DNA from: Rhipicephalus microplus
Taxonomy: Eukaryota > Arthropoda > Arachnida > Ixodida > Ixodidae
DNA length: 64,000 nucleotides
Reading direction: 5' to 3'
Assembly (NCBI RefSeq): GCF_043290135.1
Contig: NC_134701.1
Coordinates: forward strand, 66,161,502 to 66,225,501
The translations under genes and the position numbers were made by a program. Position 1 is the first letter of the stretch. Each line of letters opens with the position of its first letter. Below, piece after piece: positions 54,113 through 64,000 of the stretch. The notes under the pieces are model-generated. The model was not told the origin of the DNA, searched no databases, and was given only the letters and a program-made list of their open reading frames with translations.

Positions 54113-54733
54113 CGGAGCCGTGATTGACTTGCAAATGTCGCAGGTGACGTTTTCCACGGCACATGCTTTAGCGCGCAACCCTCACGACAGTTAAATCAAT
54201 GGTTTGAGAATAATCGACGATGACCTCATGTGACCGCCGAAGGGTAGTGTGCTGACCTTGGTAACCTGCGATATTTTCGATGAATTCAATGACTCTGAAG
54301 GTATTGCAGAGGCAAATATCCCGCTGCTGCTGAAACGAAACGTCTGCATATCCCGATGCCTTGTTTGGTTAGAGAATAAACACTCTCGAGTCCTGCTGAT
54401 CAACTACAGCAATGAGTTTCAGCACGTCCCTAGGGGCACCACTGTTGCTTTCCTCAGCGAAATCGCCGACTTTTCCGATGTCAGCGCATTGGATACGACT
54501 TCAATGTATGCAAAATTTTGTGCTGAACTGGGCAGCCGCATTCACGTTAATCCAGGCTTACCGAATTCACAAAAAGAGCAGCTGCTGAACCTTGTGACGG
54601 AATTCTCGGACTGCTTCTCCACAGCATCTCAAGTTCAAAACTGTTACAAAACACCGCATTGTTACCGAGCAGTCGGCGTGGCCTCTTCGCCAGCATTCAT
54701 ACCGTGTGTTCCCGAAGGAAAGAGAGGTGATTA
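54113..54733 (+). pseudogene. Protease end and pol linker of element 5
   Basis: NGAVIDLQMSQVTFST is the end of a gypsy protease. The linker is open 54249-54734 with LLLKRNVCISRCLVWL, INYSNEFQHVPRGTTVAFLS, paralleling element 1 (TNFCNEYRHVNKGTTVAYI). A frame change near 54700 leads into RT. Confidence 0.82.
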
Positions 54734-55896
54734 AGCGACAAGTTCAAGAAATGCTGAATGATGACGTCATTCAAACCTCGACCAGTCCGTGGGCATCACC
54801 TGTTGTACTAGTAAAAAAAAAAGACAACGCACTACGCTTCTGCGTCGACTACCAACGGCTTAACAAAGTCACAAAACGCGACTATTACCCCCTGCCAAGG
54901 CTTGATGACGCCTTAGACCGTCTACGCCATGTCCAGTTCTTTACATTATTAGATCTCAAGTCAGGGTACTGGAAAATTGAAGTTGATGGGGCGACTGGGA
55001 AAAAACCGCATTCGTGACTCCCAACGGGCTCTACGAATTTAAAGTGCTGCCTTTCGGTCTCTCTTCCACTCCCGCCACATTTCAACGCATGATCAACACT
55101 GTACTTGCTAAACTAAAGTAGCAGACGTGTCTTGTATACTTGAATGATGTCGTTGTGTTTTGAAGCACGTCTGACGAACATCTTTCAAGGCTAAAAAGTG
55201 TCCTCACTGCAATAAAGAGAGCAAACCTTACTATCAAGCCCGAAAAATGCTACATATGGGCTATCAGGAACTCAAGATTTTTGGCCAGGTGGTGAGCCCA
55301 AGGGGTGTTCCACCAGACCCGGAGAAGGCTGCTGTTGCCGATTTCCCTCGTCCTGGAGACAAGAGGCTCTTCAGTGATTCCACGGACTCTGTGCCTACTA
55401 CCACTATTTTTTTGTCGAAGAATTTTCGAAAATTGCGGAACCTCTTACAAGACTGACACGGCCAGATGTACCCTTCGTATTTACGGAACAACAACTAGCA
55501 TCCGTAGAGCTACGCAATTGACTGCAGACAGCTCCAGTGCTGGCACGTTTTGACGATACTGCCGATACTGAGATTCACACGGGCGCCAGCAACGTAGGGA
55601 TCGGAGCCATTCTTGTTCAATGGCAGGACGGCACAGAGCGTGTGATCGCTTACGCGAGCCTCAGTCTCACAAAAGCAGAAGCTAACTATTCTACCACCGA
55701 AAAAGAGTGCCTAGCAGTCGTTTGGGCCATTAGCAAGTTTCAACCCTACCTATACGGCCGGCCATTTCGAGCTGTCATTGGCCACCATTCGCTCTGCTGG
55801 CTTGCCAATCTACGGGATTCATCAGGCCGCCTCGCCCGGTGGAGCCTACGCCTTCAAGAGTACGACATAACGGTGGTCTACCGATCAGGACATTAG
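54734..55896 (+). pseudogene. RT and RNase H of element 5
   Basis: [54 protein letters not shown], frameshift near 55000, [20 protein letters not shown], then VYLNDVVVF: the catalytic YLDD is YLND. Further frame changes to 55537, where RNase H opens: [20 protein letters not shown] (expected HTDAS is HTGAS), [40 protein letters not shown]. It stops at 55894-55896 near the boundary deletion. Confidence 0.87.
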
Positions 55897-55929
55897 CGCA
55901 CATCTGACAAAGGTACTGCTGGCCACAAC

Positions 55930-56909
55930 TGTATTCGTTCATTCAGCGCTATGGCCCCACCTGCCGTGACTGCCAGAGACGTAAAGTTCCACCCGCAAAG
56001 CGCGCCGGCTTCCTCCAACCTTTAGAGCCACCTCGAGCACCGTTTCAGCAAGTGGGAATGGATCTTCTTGGTCCATTTTCTACGTCATCTTCAGAAAATA
56101 AGTGGATTACCGTCGCAACCGACTATCTGACTCGCTATGCAGAAACCGAAGCTGTGCCTAGTGGAACTGCAGTTGAAGGCGCCAGATTCTTCGTCCACGA
56201 CATTGTTTTGCGTCATGGTACACCTGCTGTTCTCATAACTGATCGCGGAGCACTATTTACGGCAGAGTTATTGAGGCAAGTCACCAAGCTGACGCACACT
56301 AACCACCGGAAAACAACTGCTTATCATCCCCAAACAAACGGATTCACAGAGCGGTTAAACAAAACAATGATCGACATGTTATCTATGTATGTTGATGTAG
56401 AGCACAAAACGTGGGATGAAATTTTGCCGTACGTCACATTTGCTTATAACACCACTGTGCAATAGACCACAGACCTAACCCCATTCGAGCTTGTTTATGG
56501 CCGTCGTGTCCCAACACCGTTAGACGCTATGCTCCCCGTAGACGAGGACACCAGCGAAAATGACAACGTTGACGACTTCGGTGAGAAAGCTGAGGAAGCT
56601 CGCCAGCTTGTACGCAACCGCATGCGCACGCAGCAAGATGTCGACGCTTGCCGTTACAACCAAGGCCGAAGGAACATCCACTATCAACCAGGTGACTATG
56701 TGTGGGTGTGGACACCAGTTCGACATCGTGGGCAATTGGAGAAGCTATTGCGACGCTACTTCGGCCCTTACGAAGTCGTGCGCTGCCTCAGTGACGTGAA
56801 TTACGAGATAGTTCCTCAAAGCTCGGATACCAGTTTAAACCGAAGACGCCCACGTCCAGAAGTAGTTCATGTAGTATGGATGAAACCGTACAACGCCAGC
56901 GAGTTATGA
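55930..56909 (+). pseudogene. Integrase of element 5
   Basis: The zinc-finger HH half is deleted; CRDCQRRK remains near 55963. Core: GMDLLGPFSTSSSENKW (Asp), VLITDRGALFTAELL (Asp), HPQTNGFTERLNKT (Glu), all intact, open 56052-56465 to a TAG. The remainder in the same register after the stop: PFELVYGRRV, then 56529-56909 with RNIHYQPGDYVWVWTPVR, RYFGPYEVVR, EVVHVVWMKPYNASEL, the C-terminal domain ending at TGA 56907-56909. Confidence 0.87.
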
Positions 56910-57036
56910 ACTATTCAAACTCTTTTTTGTTATCCACAATAGCGCGGGCTTATGTGTTTTTTTTTTGTTGTTGACGTGACCATCTTTTTTATGGCTATCT
57001 CTAGCATCTTAGTCAATCGACTAGGACGGTCGCACT

Positions 57037-57050
57037 TGAAAGGGGGGAAT
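57037..57050 (+). promoter_or_regulatory. Polypurine tract of element 5
   Basis: gaaaggggggaat immediately before the 3' LTR. Confidence 0.78.
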
Positions 57051-57204
57051 TGACGCAAGGTAGGCTGGCAACTATAGTGGCCCACCTCTGAGGAGGATAC
57101 CTAAGTAGTTCTGTGGTCGCGTGCTCTGGAGTTCGTGCTTTTGGCCTTTGGTCACGAAAGTAAACGCCCTGCTTTTGTGCCTGTGTCCCTGTGTCTTTGT
57201 GACA
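57051..57204 (+). repeat. 3' LTR of element 5
   Basis: 154 bp, begins TGACGCAAGGTAGGCTGGC and ends TCTTTGTGACA. The first 28 bp match 54068-54095. Confidence 0.88.
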
Positions 57205-57247
57205 ATATGTGCGATAGGCTCGTGTTCTGAAATGTCCGCGAAGGCGT
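57205..57247 (-). pseudogene. LINE RNase H region, part 2
   Basis: Minus strand reads MVDAFADISEHEPIAHI up to 57205, continuing at 54067 with RTSFLELQHKYNCP and the RNase H catalytic block. Supports insertion of element 5 into this LINE. Upstream on the minus strand the LINE is lost in the foldback at 57248. Confidence 0.65.
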
Positions 57248-57326
57248 CCACCATAGCAGTGACAGTCTGTGAGCTGTCACTGCCATGGTGGCAGTGACAG
57301 CTCACAGACTGTCACTGCTATGGTGG
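57248..57326. repeat. Perfect 38-bp inverted repeat with 3-bp loop
   Basis: Arms 57248-57285 and 57289-57326 are exact complements around tgg. It begins inside LINE coding sequence. Adjacent bases (t and c) no longer pair, so the repeat is sharply bounded. Confidence 0.97.
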
Positions 57327-59869
57327 CAGCTGTTCATCATTACACGTTGTTCGAACAGTGAGACGTCCGCTTTTTTTCGGCAAGACGTCGCACACGTATA
57401 TAGTATGGTGCTCGGCGCGATGCAGCAAGAATTGTCGCAGAAAATTCGATGTATTATTTTCTCCGCAACACAGATTTCGGAAAAGGAGTTGTCGCACTCA
57501 ACCCATTTCGAAAGCAAAATGAATTCGTGAAAGCCAATAAGCCATGAACAACAAGGCATAGCGGCGTCAATTCGGCGTAGTAAGTTTCAAGAGCTAAAGC
57601 ACTCACGGTTCGAAATTGTTGTATCGTGCGCTTAAGTCTACTTCATATTTTCATCTCCATCAATACTGAAGATTTCAGCGTGCCTCTACGCGTGGAAAGA
57701 TGCATAAATGTATGTCTACAAGCTCCTTAAACGCAGTGTATATAATGAATTTTGCTGGCCTAAGGATGACAGCTTGAGGGTGAGATATATTGCGATGCTG
57801 CCAGCATGCACGTAGTAGTCACTAAAATTGTGGAGGACACGTCTTGCTGGTAACGAGAAAAACTGTAGACTTTCGGTGGCGTGCAGTGTGGCGAACATGG
57901 CCGTACCTTTCTTTCTGTCGTCTGTCTTTAGTGTTTTCGTCTGTTGGTTGAATATGCGATGACGTTAGGCGTTGCTACAAAATCAAGCGAGAAGGCATGG
58001 CTGTCAGAATTATGTTCAGTGATTTTAGCGTATGCCATGTTTTATTTGAACGTAGACGACATTAGAAATTGTTCGCGATGTTTGGGCCTTAGTACTCATG
58101 CGTATACTGACTATTTAAGGGTGCATTATTATTTTTAAAACTAAGCAGAGAGTGATATATCAAGGCATACTTCTGACTACAAGAAGATGGATTGAATTTT
58201 CGGAATATGGTGGGGGCTTACTCGTAAAAAACTACTGATTTCTGATAAAAAAGTGCTTTGACTTGTGCATAGCCAGTACATATTTCAAAGTGAGGTCTTC
58301 ATCTTTCATTATTTGAAAACTTGTTACATTTGCGAAAATATTTGAAACAAAACAATCGTTTCAGATGCCTGTATAGAGTAATGATGTGTTGAACAATGAG
58401 TGATTTAAATGGAAATATTCAGTATTTGTGTGTCCGTGTATAGATATACGCATGCACACTACGCACGCTAGGAATCCACGGACATAATGTGTACATGGCC
58501 GATCATACATACACGCACGCTACGCACACGCGTTCTTCGAGCGCTTGTCCATCTTTGTATAAACCCACACATGAGAAATTAAAAGTTGGCGGGGTAGAGG
58601 ATTCCAGCAGCTTAAATTGAGAATTGGAAGCATCCCGACTTGCTCAGTAAACAAGCGTATGCGAAACACACAGTCACACACATAGCGCAAAACAAATTCA
58701 CAAATCCCTTGCTTATATAAAGAAACTATACTTCGCGCTTAGAGGAGCCAGATAAGAACGTACGCAAACTAAACACAATACTCACCGATGAGAGTGGAGT
58801 AGTCACGAGCAAATTGATTACAACAAACTACCATTGTGTCCGTCACCTTCTTCCGATTCAAAATTTTTTTATTTGCACCGTTCTCTGTCGCGCGTCGTTT
58901 GCGTCCTCAAAATACAATTCTTTTCTTCACATTGCGGCACACTGCAGGGGTTTGTGGACATCGGTTTTTTTGGGGGGGTGGGGGGGGGGGTCTTCGGCTT
59001 GCGGCATGGCGGAAATAAATGAACTATGCAGCCGTTTCTCATCGTGCGATGCGTGGTAGCATGTATGCTTTCAATGCTCACCCAGTTAGCGCCATTTTCA
59101 GGTGTGCCTTTTAGGTGGCGAGTGTTTAGCCGGAGTCGCGATTACGCATACAAACGTGTATATGAGGAATATCTTTCATCTGCTTTATTAGAATTCACAT
59201 ACCACTTTTTCCGGCTATCTCTATTACTCTGCAGAAAGGGGTGTGATTAAGACGATTTTCTCGACGTATTGGTAAAATTGAAGTAATATTTTTAGGCAAT
59301 TGCTAGGAAAAACGACAAGTATCATACAGTTGCCTAAAATAAATACCTCACTATTTTCAGCAATAATAACGCAAAAGTAAATCATGGGTCCAGTTGAGCA
59401 GCATAAATAGCTTTTGTATAGACTGACGCCGCGGTGCATGTCGATTTACCCATATAGGAGTGCCACCCGGCAAGAGTCGCCTCACTCTCTCAGAAGGGGT
59501 AGTGTGATGCTTCGCAACAGCCATTTCACTCTTCTTACAAGGGTGAAGGGACTTTCCTTGAGCGGGCAAATTTTGACCACTACGGTATTCACAGTGTCTC
59601 TGTGAACAGGGTGAAGAGAGTCGTATGTATGGGTGGCAAGTCAGAACTTTCCAAAAAATTTACGCTCATGCCTACTCTTTTTATTTCTTAGAGAGTACCC
59701 GTTGTTCAATCCAATACCATTCCTGATAGTGGCACCAGTGCTTATGTCTTTTCTGTTTTCACAGTCACCGACATGGCGAGGAGCAACTTCGTAATTCGTT
59801 AATGCCTGCTATCATTTAACCACTTTAATCATCATCTGTAGAATGGTCCAATCACTTGGCCATCCTCAA
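57327..59869. other. Unassigned region, no gene seen
   Basis: Only short reading frames on both strands; the longest (57559-57302, minus, 85 residues) lacks any family resemblance. Contains a G-rich run at 58970-58992. A/T-rich between 58140 and 58760. No LTR, TIR or RT motif identified. Confidence 0.5.
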
Positions 59870-60560
59870 GGATGGTGACCCATACCTCCAAAATTTTATC
59901 CAGGCAGCCACGCCCAGCTGATTGTGATTCTGACACACCTCTGCTCGGCTGTTTTCCATGAACTTGGTGACCTTCCCAATGCTGATCAACTTGGAAAGTA
60001 TGGAAGCCTCAAAAAAATGGAAGTTGGAGGGCTCCCAAGACAGTTTCTGGGCAGGAAAGCCAGTGTAAGCTGAGATGGCTGCACAGTACTCCGAATGTTT
60101 TAGGCATTATTTTGACCGGCCAATTGAGCTTTCAGAGATGACACATGAGTACGGTATGCTTAGACAGCTTATTAATATAGAGGAATTTCGCACCAGTTGC
60201 AACTAGGGCCTGTCACCGTATTTGAAAGACAGGAGAACTAAGTCACTAGAACACATCCTACAATAAACTGAAAAAATCTTGGAAGCGCAAATATACAATC
60301 GAGAAAATGAGTTCCGAAAATTAGAAAAGGGCGTGCCCTGACAAGAAGAAGCACTTACAGCCACGTGATACGCGAGCTGTTTTATGTAAATGAGTGGACC
60401 ATCACACTAGCCATTTTGGTTCCAAAATTACACGCGCCAGATTGATAAAACACTTCAAATGTGAACGAATTAGACACATTGGAGATGCTTGCAAGAACGA
60501 AGTGAGAAAGCAAGTATCTACCGTGCATGCGCCACCAAAAATCCTAGAAGACGACGTCAG
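59870..60560 (+). pseudogene. Possible degenerate retroelement gag-like sequence
   Basis: Plus-strand fragments in two frames: MLINLESMEASKKWKLEGSQ near 59979, HEYGMLRQLINIEEFRTSCN near 60145, TKSLEHILQ and EKILEAQIYNRENEFRKLEK near 60240-60330, then KHFKCERIRHIGDACKN near 60450, which looks like a decayed zinc knuckle. The arrangement recalls a gag with a C-terminal knuckle, but no pol accompanies it and stops are frequent. Confidence 0.35.
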
Positions 60561-60741
60561 CGATGAACTTAAAGTGCTGCAAAACGGTATGAAAATTTAT
60601 ATTGTGGGGGCTCCAATGATAACACATCCAACGAGTGTAATTACAGGAATGCCAGCGCTGATTGGGAAAATTGCAAAAAAACCACAGAATATCCACCGAA
60701 TAAGTGGCGATGAGTGGGCCGAAGCGTCCAATAGTCGATTC

Positions 60742-60985
60742 GTTCATCCGTTTGTGTTTCCGTCCATCCATTCGTCCGTCCGTCTGTCTGTCGGTCTGTC
60801 CATCCTTCGTCTGTCTATCTGTCTCTCTGCCTATCAGTCCATTTGTCTCTCTGCCCGTGAATTCATCTGTCTGCCTGTCCATCCGTTCATCTGTCCGTCT
60901 GTATGTTCAGTCTGTCTGTCTGTCCCTCCATGCGTCTTCTGGCTGTTCGTCGTACAGTCCTTGCGTCTGTCCATTTGTCCGTCCG
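60742..60985. repeat. Degenerate tetranucleotide (GTCC/GTCT)n repeat
   Basis: Pyrimidine-rich tract of gtcc, gtct and catc units. Cysteine/serine-rich reading frames over it are repeat artefacts. Confidence 0.93.
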
Positions 60986-61102
60986 AATATCAAGTGAACA
61001 CTGCAAGTTCCGCTCTTTCACATCTTTTCATCATATATTGATCACATACAAGTACCATTGTCTAGCAGAAATTCCGAGGACTAAACGACTAGTGGCTACT
61101 TT

Positions 61103-61131
61103 CTACTACTACTACTACCACTACTACTACA

Positions 61132-61202
<71 letters not shown>

Positions 61203-61250
61203 ATGCATTGGGGACCCACAACCTACGGTTTAAGAAGCTTCGCCCCTAAA
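61103..61250 (-). repeat. (TAC)n microsatellite joined to a short retroposon head
   Basis: About 30 tac units (61103-61201) followed by gggacccacaacc and agaagcttcgcccctaaaa. Read on the minus strand this is a TTTAGGGGCGAAGCT head with a (GTA)n tail. The head matches the one at 42018, where the tail is (TTCACTG)n. Confidence 0.7.
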
Positions 61251-62294
61251 ACATATCGCGGTGTTGAGGGACAGCACAAGAGCTACTTTCATCATGGGGA
61301 AGAATTTGGTGTAGAACAGCGAGTTACCTGGTAGGATTAGCGCGGTTTGATTGACTTGTGTTCAATTAGAATACTTTCCGGGCTAACAATGAGGTTGAGA
61401 CGCCTTATTTCAAGGGCAGAACTACCGCCTTGTGCATGACAACTCCCATATCCGGTCTCATCTTTGGAAACAAGGCCGGAGCGTGAGAGCTGAGCAACGC
61501 AGAACGTTTGAGTGAAGACTCGAAGATGCAGCTCTCGTGAACGCGTGGATCCCAATTTGGAGACACAGTAGAAGAGAATCCCGCGAAAGGTTTCACCTCA
61601 GCTCAAGCTAGAGGTGAGGTGTTTCAGAAAATCAGTCAATTGTACCATGAAGATGATGTTGAAGAGAAGCCAGTGCCATCAAATACGAGTGACAGTATCA
61701 TAAACATGGTCGCACGACCTCAGTCCAGTGTCGTGCACAGGTAGGGGAACCAGCAACGTCCGTATGAACGCCATGGTGCCTTGGTGTTGTCGAAAGTCTC
61801 AATCATAGCAGAGACGCCCCCTACGACACCGCCGTTCGATAGTGCTCTCACAAAGAGGAAGAGAAAGAACAAGCAAATATCGAGTGAGCACCGCAAAAAA
61901 GAGCGTAGCGCGACATGAGAAACAAAGGATAGATGTTGAGGCAGAATTTGAATGTGTTTGGTCGAGTTGAGTTCATATGCGATGTTTAGAGTTATCCTGT
62001 GTCAAATTTGTATGTCAACTGAGCTAGATTGCATGTCTATTTAATGCATACCAATAATATGACCATATAAGTGGCGTGAGCAGAGCCTTGTACGTTCGCA
62101 TTAATTTTGTATTAAGGTGTTATGGAGTGTTCTGATAGTGTACCCGTCGTTATAAGTCATGTGTTGGGAAATTTAACTGCTATGTAACTTACATTGACAG
62201 TTGTGTTTGACTCGGCATTCAGAACTTTTGTTGCGTGGGGTTTCTGCACGCTCCTTTGTGTTTGAACATTTAGTGACAATCTTAATGTAGGGAC
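61251..62294. other. Unassigned region, no gene seen
   Basis: No reading frame above 75 residues with domain resemblance, and no LTR or TIR recognised. Confidence 0.5.
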
Positions 62295-63317
62295 AGTGCA
62301 ACAAAAGAGCGCTCAAGAAAACCCACACCTCCAATTTCTGAAGACTACGTGAATACCTGGCAACGTTACGACAAGACAGAAGCTACTGCAACATATAAAC
62401 AAGCATCAAATTACAACACACGCGATCCTCTTCTCCCCCTCATTATGGCCGCGGCCCTCGGACTAAGAGCTTCGGATCTAATGCTGGGCGAATTCTAGAA
62501 TTGTCTGAAAGAAAATACCGACGCACTGGCGAATTAAGCGAGAGACAGAATTGAGGCGACAAATCTCGGCATTTCCATCGCATACTTTGGCAGTGCTACG
62601 CTGAGAGAAGATAAAGTTTCTAGAAAACCGTGGCGAACAGATATAAGCCAGCGAAGGATGGAGGCGAACAGGAGAGAAAAAAATGTGTGCTTTGGCCCGT
62701 GTGCGAGTGCCCCTGCATGAACAGGGCGTGAAAGGCTGATGGCGATGTCAGCGAAGACGGTGTTTGTTATGTGCGGTTAGTGGATCTGGAAGAATCAAAG
62801 GATGACGCCATTGGTGCAGAAGATTTGAGGAGCGTTTCGTGGCAGTGAACGTTCGAAAAAACGGGGTGACAACTAGCACGGAATTTGGTGTCAGTGCTCC
62901 CTGGAAGATAAGCGCTCAAGATTCATTCGAAGAATATCTAACGGTATATGTTTCACGAATATTCGTGTATATTTCAATGTTGTCGGATCGTTAATGAATG
63001 AGATTGCGTTGTTGAAAGGGTTTTGTTTTTTGGCCCGTCGTTTTCAATGTGCCGGAGTACTTTGTAAGTTGAATAGCATTGTTTCTTATTCGAATTGCTT
63101 GTTGATTGCGTTTTTTGTGCTGTGTTATCTGAGAATATCTTTTGTTTTGTTGTCGACTCTCGAATCTCACTCGGTCTTTAGTCCACAACCTACGTTTGCT
63201 AGCGCATCATAGGCCCGACTTTATATTGTCTGCGCTTCCATGGTGCGTTTCGGCGAGTCATAGGCGAGCCCTTAAAATTCACCCGGCAACTGCCTCCTTA
63301 TAAAGGGTTCAGTGACA
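62295..63317. repeat. Diverged LTR, same family as 44894-46102
   Basis: Weak alignment at the start (caacaaaagagcgctcaag), better in the middle (gtttctagaa, gaggcgaacaggag) and clear at the end: actctcgaatctcactcggtc, tagcgcatcata, ttgtctgcgcttccatggtgc, aactgcctcc, ending TTCAGTGACA at 63317. Integrase sequence follows directly. The 5' limit is approximate. Confidence 0.6.
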
Positions 63318-63322
63318 GGAAG

Positions 63323-64000
63323 TCACGCTCTTACGAACGGATCCGCCGACGCTTTTTTTGGCCAGGCCATGGCCGCTACGTTAAAAGATACGCTCTGGCG
63401 TGTGAGACATGTCAACGACACAAAGCGTCATCGACACTTAAGGCTGGGTGCCTCCAGCCACTTGACATTTCATCAGAACCCACCTTTCACGTTGGCTTAG
63501 AACTACATGGCTCTTTTTCCTTGTCTTCATCTGCCCATAGCAAACTTTTCCAACATTCTGCGCCACAAATCACCGGCTTCCTCCAAGACGAGGCAGTTTT
63601 GCGAAATAGAGCCAGGTCAGATGCTTACGGTCTGTGGCCGCACATTTCTATCAAAGAAGATAACTGGCATCCTGCAGTCATCTCTAGGGAGGCACAAGCT
63701 CACTACATCGTATCGTCCACGAATAAATGGAGTTGGGTAGGGCGTGATTTGAAAGCTTTTATAGGAGCTCATGAAATATGTTTCTTCGTCCACACTGACT
63801 AGGACCTTCTTTCACCGCACGCTACATTTGTATACAATTATTCACGCCATGACATTGTCAGTACTCACCAATTTTTCGTTGTCGCGCCATAAGCAACGTT
63901 GCTTCTCAATACAGTAAGCCCCTTTCCCGCCTCACCAACAAGCGAATATGCCCTTGCCACTATCACCCGAGCGGTCCCATTATGCGAATCCAACCATAGT
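63323..64000 (+). pseudogene. Gypsy integrase fragment running off the window
   Basis: Zinc region SYERIRRRFFWP-like start at 63325, CETCQRHKAS near 63409, AGCLQPLDISSEPTFHVGLE (first catalytic Asp now Glu), frame change, LTVCGRTFLSKKI near 63629 where the LTDRG Asp is lost, HKLTTSYRPRINGV near 63690 in place of SYHPQTNG, YNYSRHDIV near 63836 and SPFPASPTSEYALATITRA near 63922 to the window edge. Decayed and truncated. Confidence 0.8.

Larger units (their letters stand above)
54068..57204 (+). mobile_element. Ty3/gypsy element 5, internally deleted
   Basis: Plus-strand element related to element 1. The 5' end keeps only the first ~28 bp of the LTR, fused through a perfect 32-bp palindrome to the end of the protease, so most of the LTR, all gag and most protease are gone. 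RT, RNase H, a deletion at the RNase H/integrase boundary, integrase, polypurine tract and a 154-bp 3' LTR follow. Flanks atac (54064-54067) and atat (57205-57208) may be a decayed ATAT duplication; the minus-strand LINE RNase H reads across the insertion. Confidence 0.88.

Noticed and set aside
57302..57559. 85-residue minus-strand frame rich in Cys
   Set aside because: Overlaps the foldback and has no recognisable family or neighbours; kept as unassigned sequence.
58970..58992. G-run as a polypurine tract
   Set aside because: No LTR start follows it and no pol lies upstream.
60394..61334. Cys/Ser/Pro-rich and poly-Tyr proteins
   Set aside because: Caused by the GTCC/GTCT and TAC simple repeats; only the stretch before 60560 has weak gag resemblance.

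Overview
The window is eukaryotic repeat DNA with no recognisable host gene, ribosomal RNA, functional tRNA gene, CRISPR array or bacterial operon. Almost everything that can be read is a retroelement, mostly broken by stops and frameshifts. The mix (several Ty3/gypsy lineages, I-clade and L2/CR1-type LINEs, a tRNA-derived SINE resembling the Ruka type of ixodid ticks, and long GATA, TA and TAC microsatellites) fits a chelicerate genome, most likely a hard tick. That assignment is recognition from memory, not a database match.

Layout. (1) 1-9.7 kb: a minus-strand gypsy element (element 2) split inside its RNase H by a complete plus-strand gypsy element (element 1, 357-6312) with a 4-bp ATAT target duplication. 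(2) 9.9-33.3 kb: a Russian-doll locus. A minus-strand gypsy element (host A; integrase half 9.95-12.07 kb, protease-RT-RNase H half 31.5-33.3 kb) is split by a 19.4-kb plus-strand LTR element (12066-31477). That element's order is LTR-gag-protease-integrase-RT-RNase H-LTR, i.e. integrase upstream of RT as in the Gmr1 group. It is itself interrupted by a CsRn1/Kabuki-like element (13235-17693, carrying a SINE), an I-clade LINE (about 19031-26147, carrying an inverted L2/CR1-type LINE fragment), and a TIR DNA transposon (28287-30307). In several cases removing the insert and one target-site copy restores the reading of the host element. (3) 33.3-35.4 kb: a foldback palindrome, a diverged tandem array with a SINE fragment, and (GATA)n and (TA)n microsatellites. 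(4) 35.4-40.5 kb: gypsy element 3, lying between two (TA)n blocks. (5) 40.6-48.1 kb: an L2/CR1-type LINE with a tandemly repeated 5' region and a 2A-like DxExNPGP motif, interrupted by a 1.2-kb solo LTR, followed by a second 5'-truncated LINE. (6) 48.3-53.2 kb: a solo LTR of the element 1 family split by a 2.1-kb insert, an unrecognised minus-strand reading frame, and another LTR fragment. (7) 53.2-57.3 kb: a minus-strand LINE RNase H region split by gypsy element 5. (8) 57.3-64 kb: mostly unassigned sequence, a weak gag-like stretch, simple repeats, an LTR copy and a final gypsy integrase fragment running off the window.

The parts do not work together as a pathway; the window is a stratigraphic record of successive insertions. 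Of special note are the integrase-before-RT element, the 2A motif in the LINE, repeated use of ATAT as target by one LTR family, three perfect or near-perfect foldback palindromes, and a 2-kb TIR element with a 7-bp target duplication.
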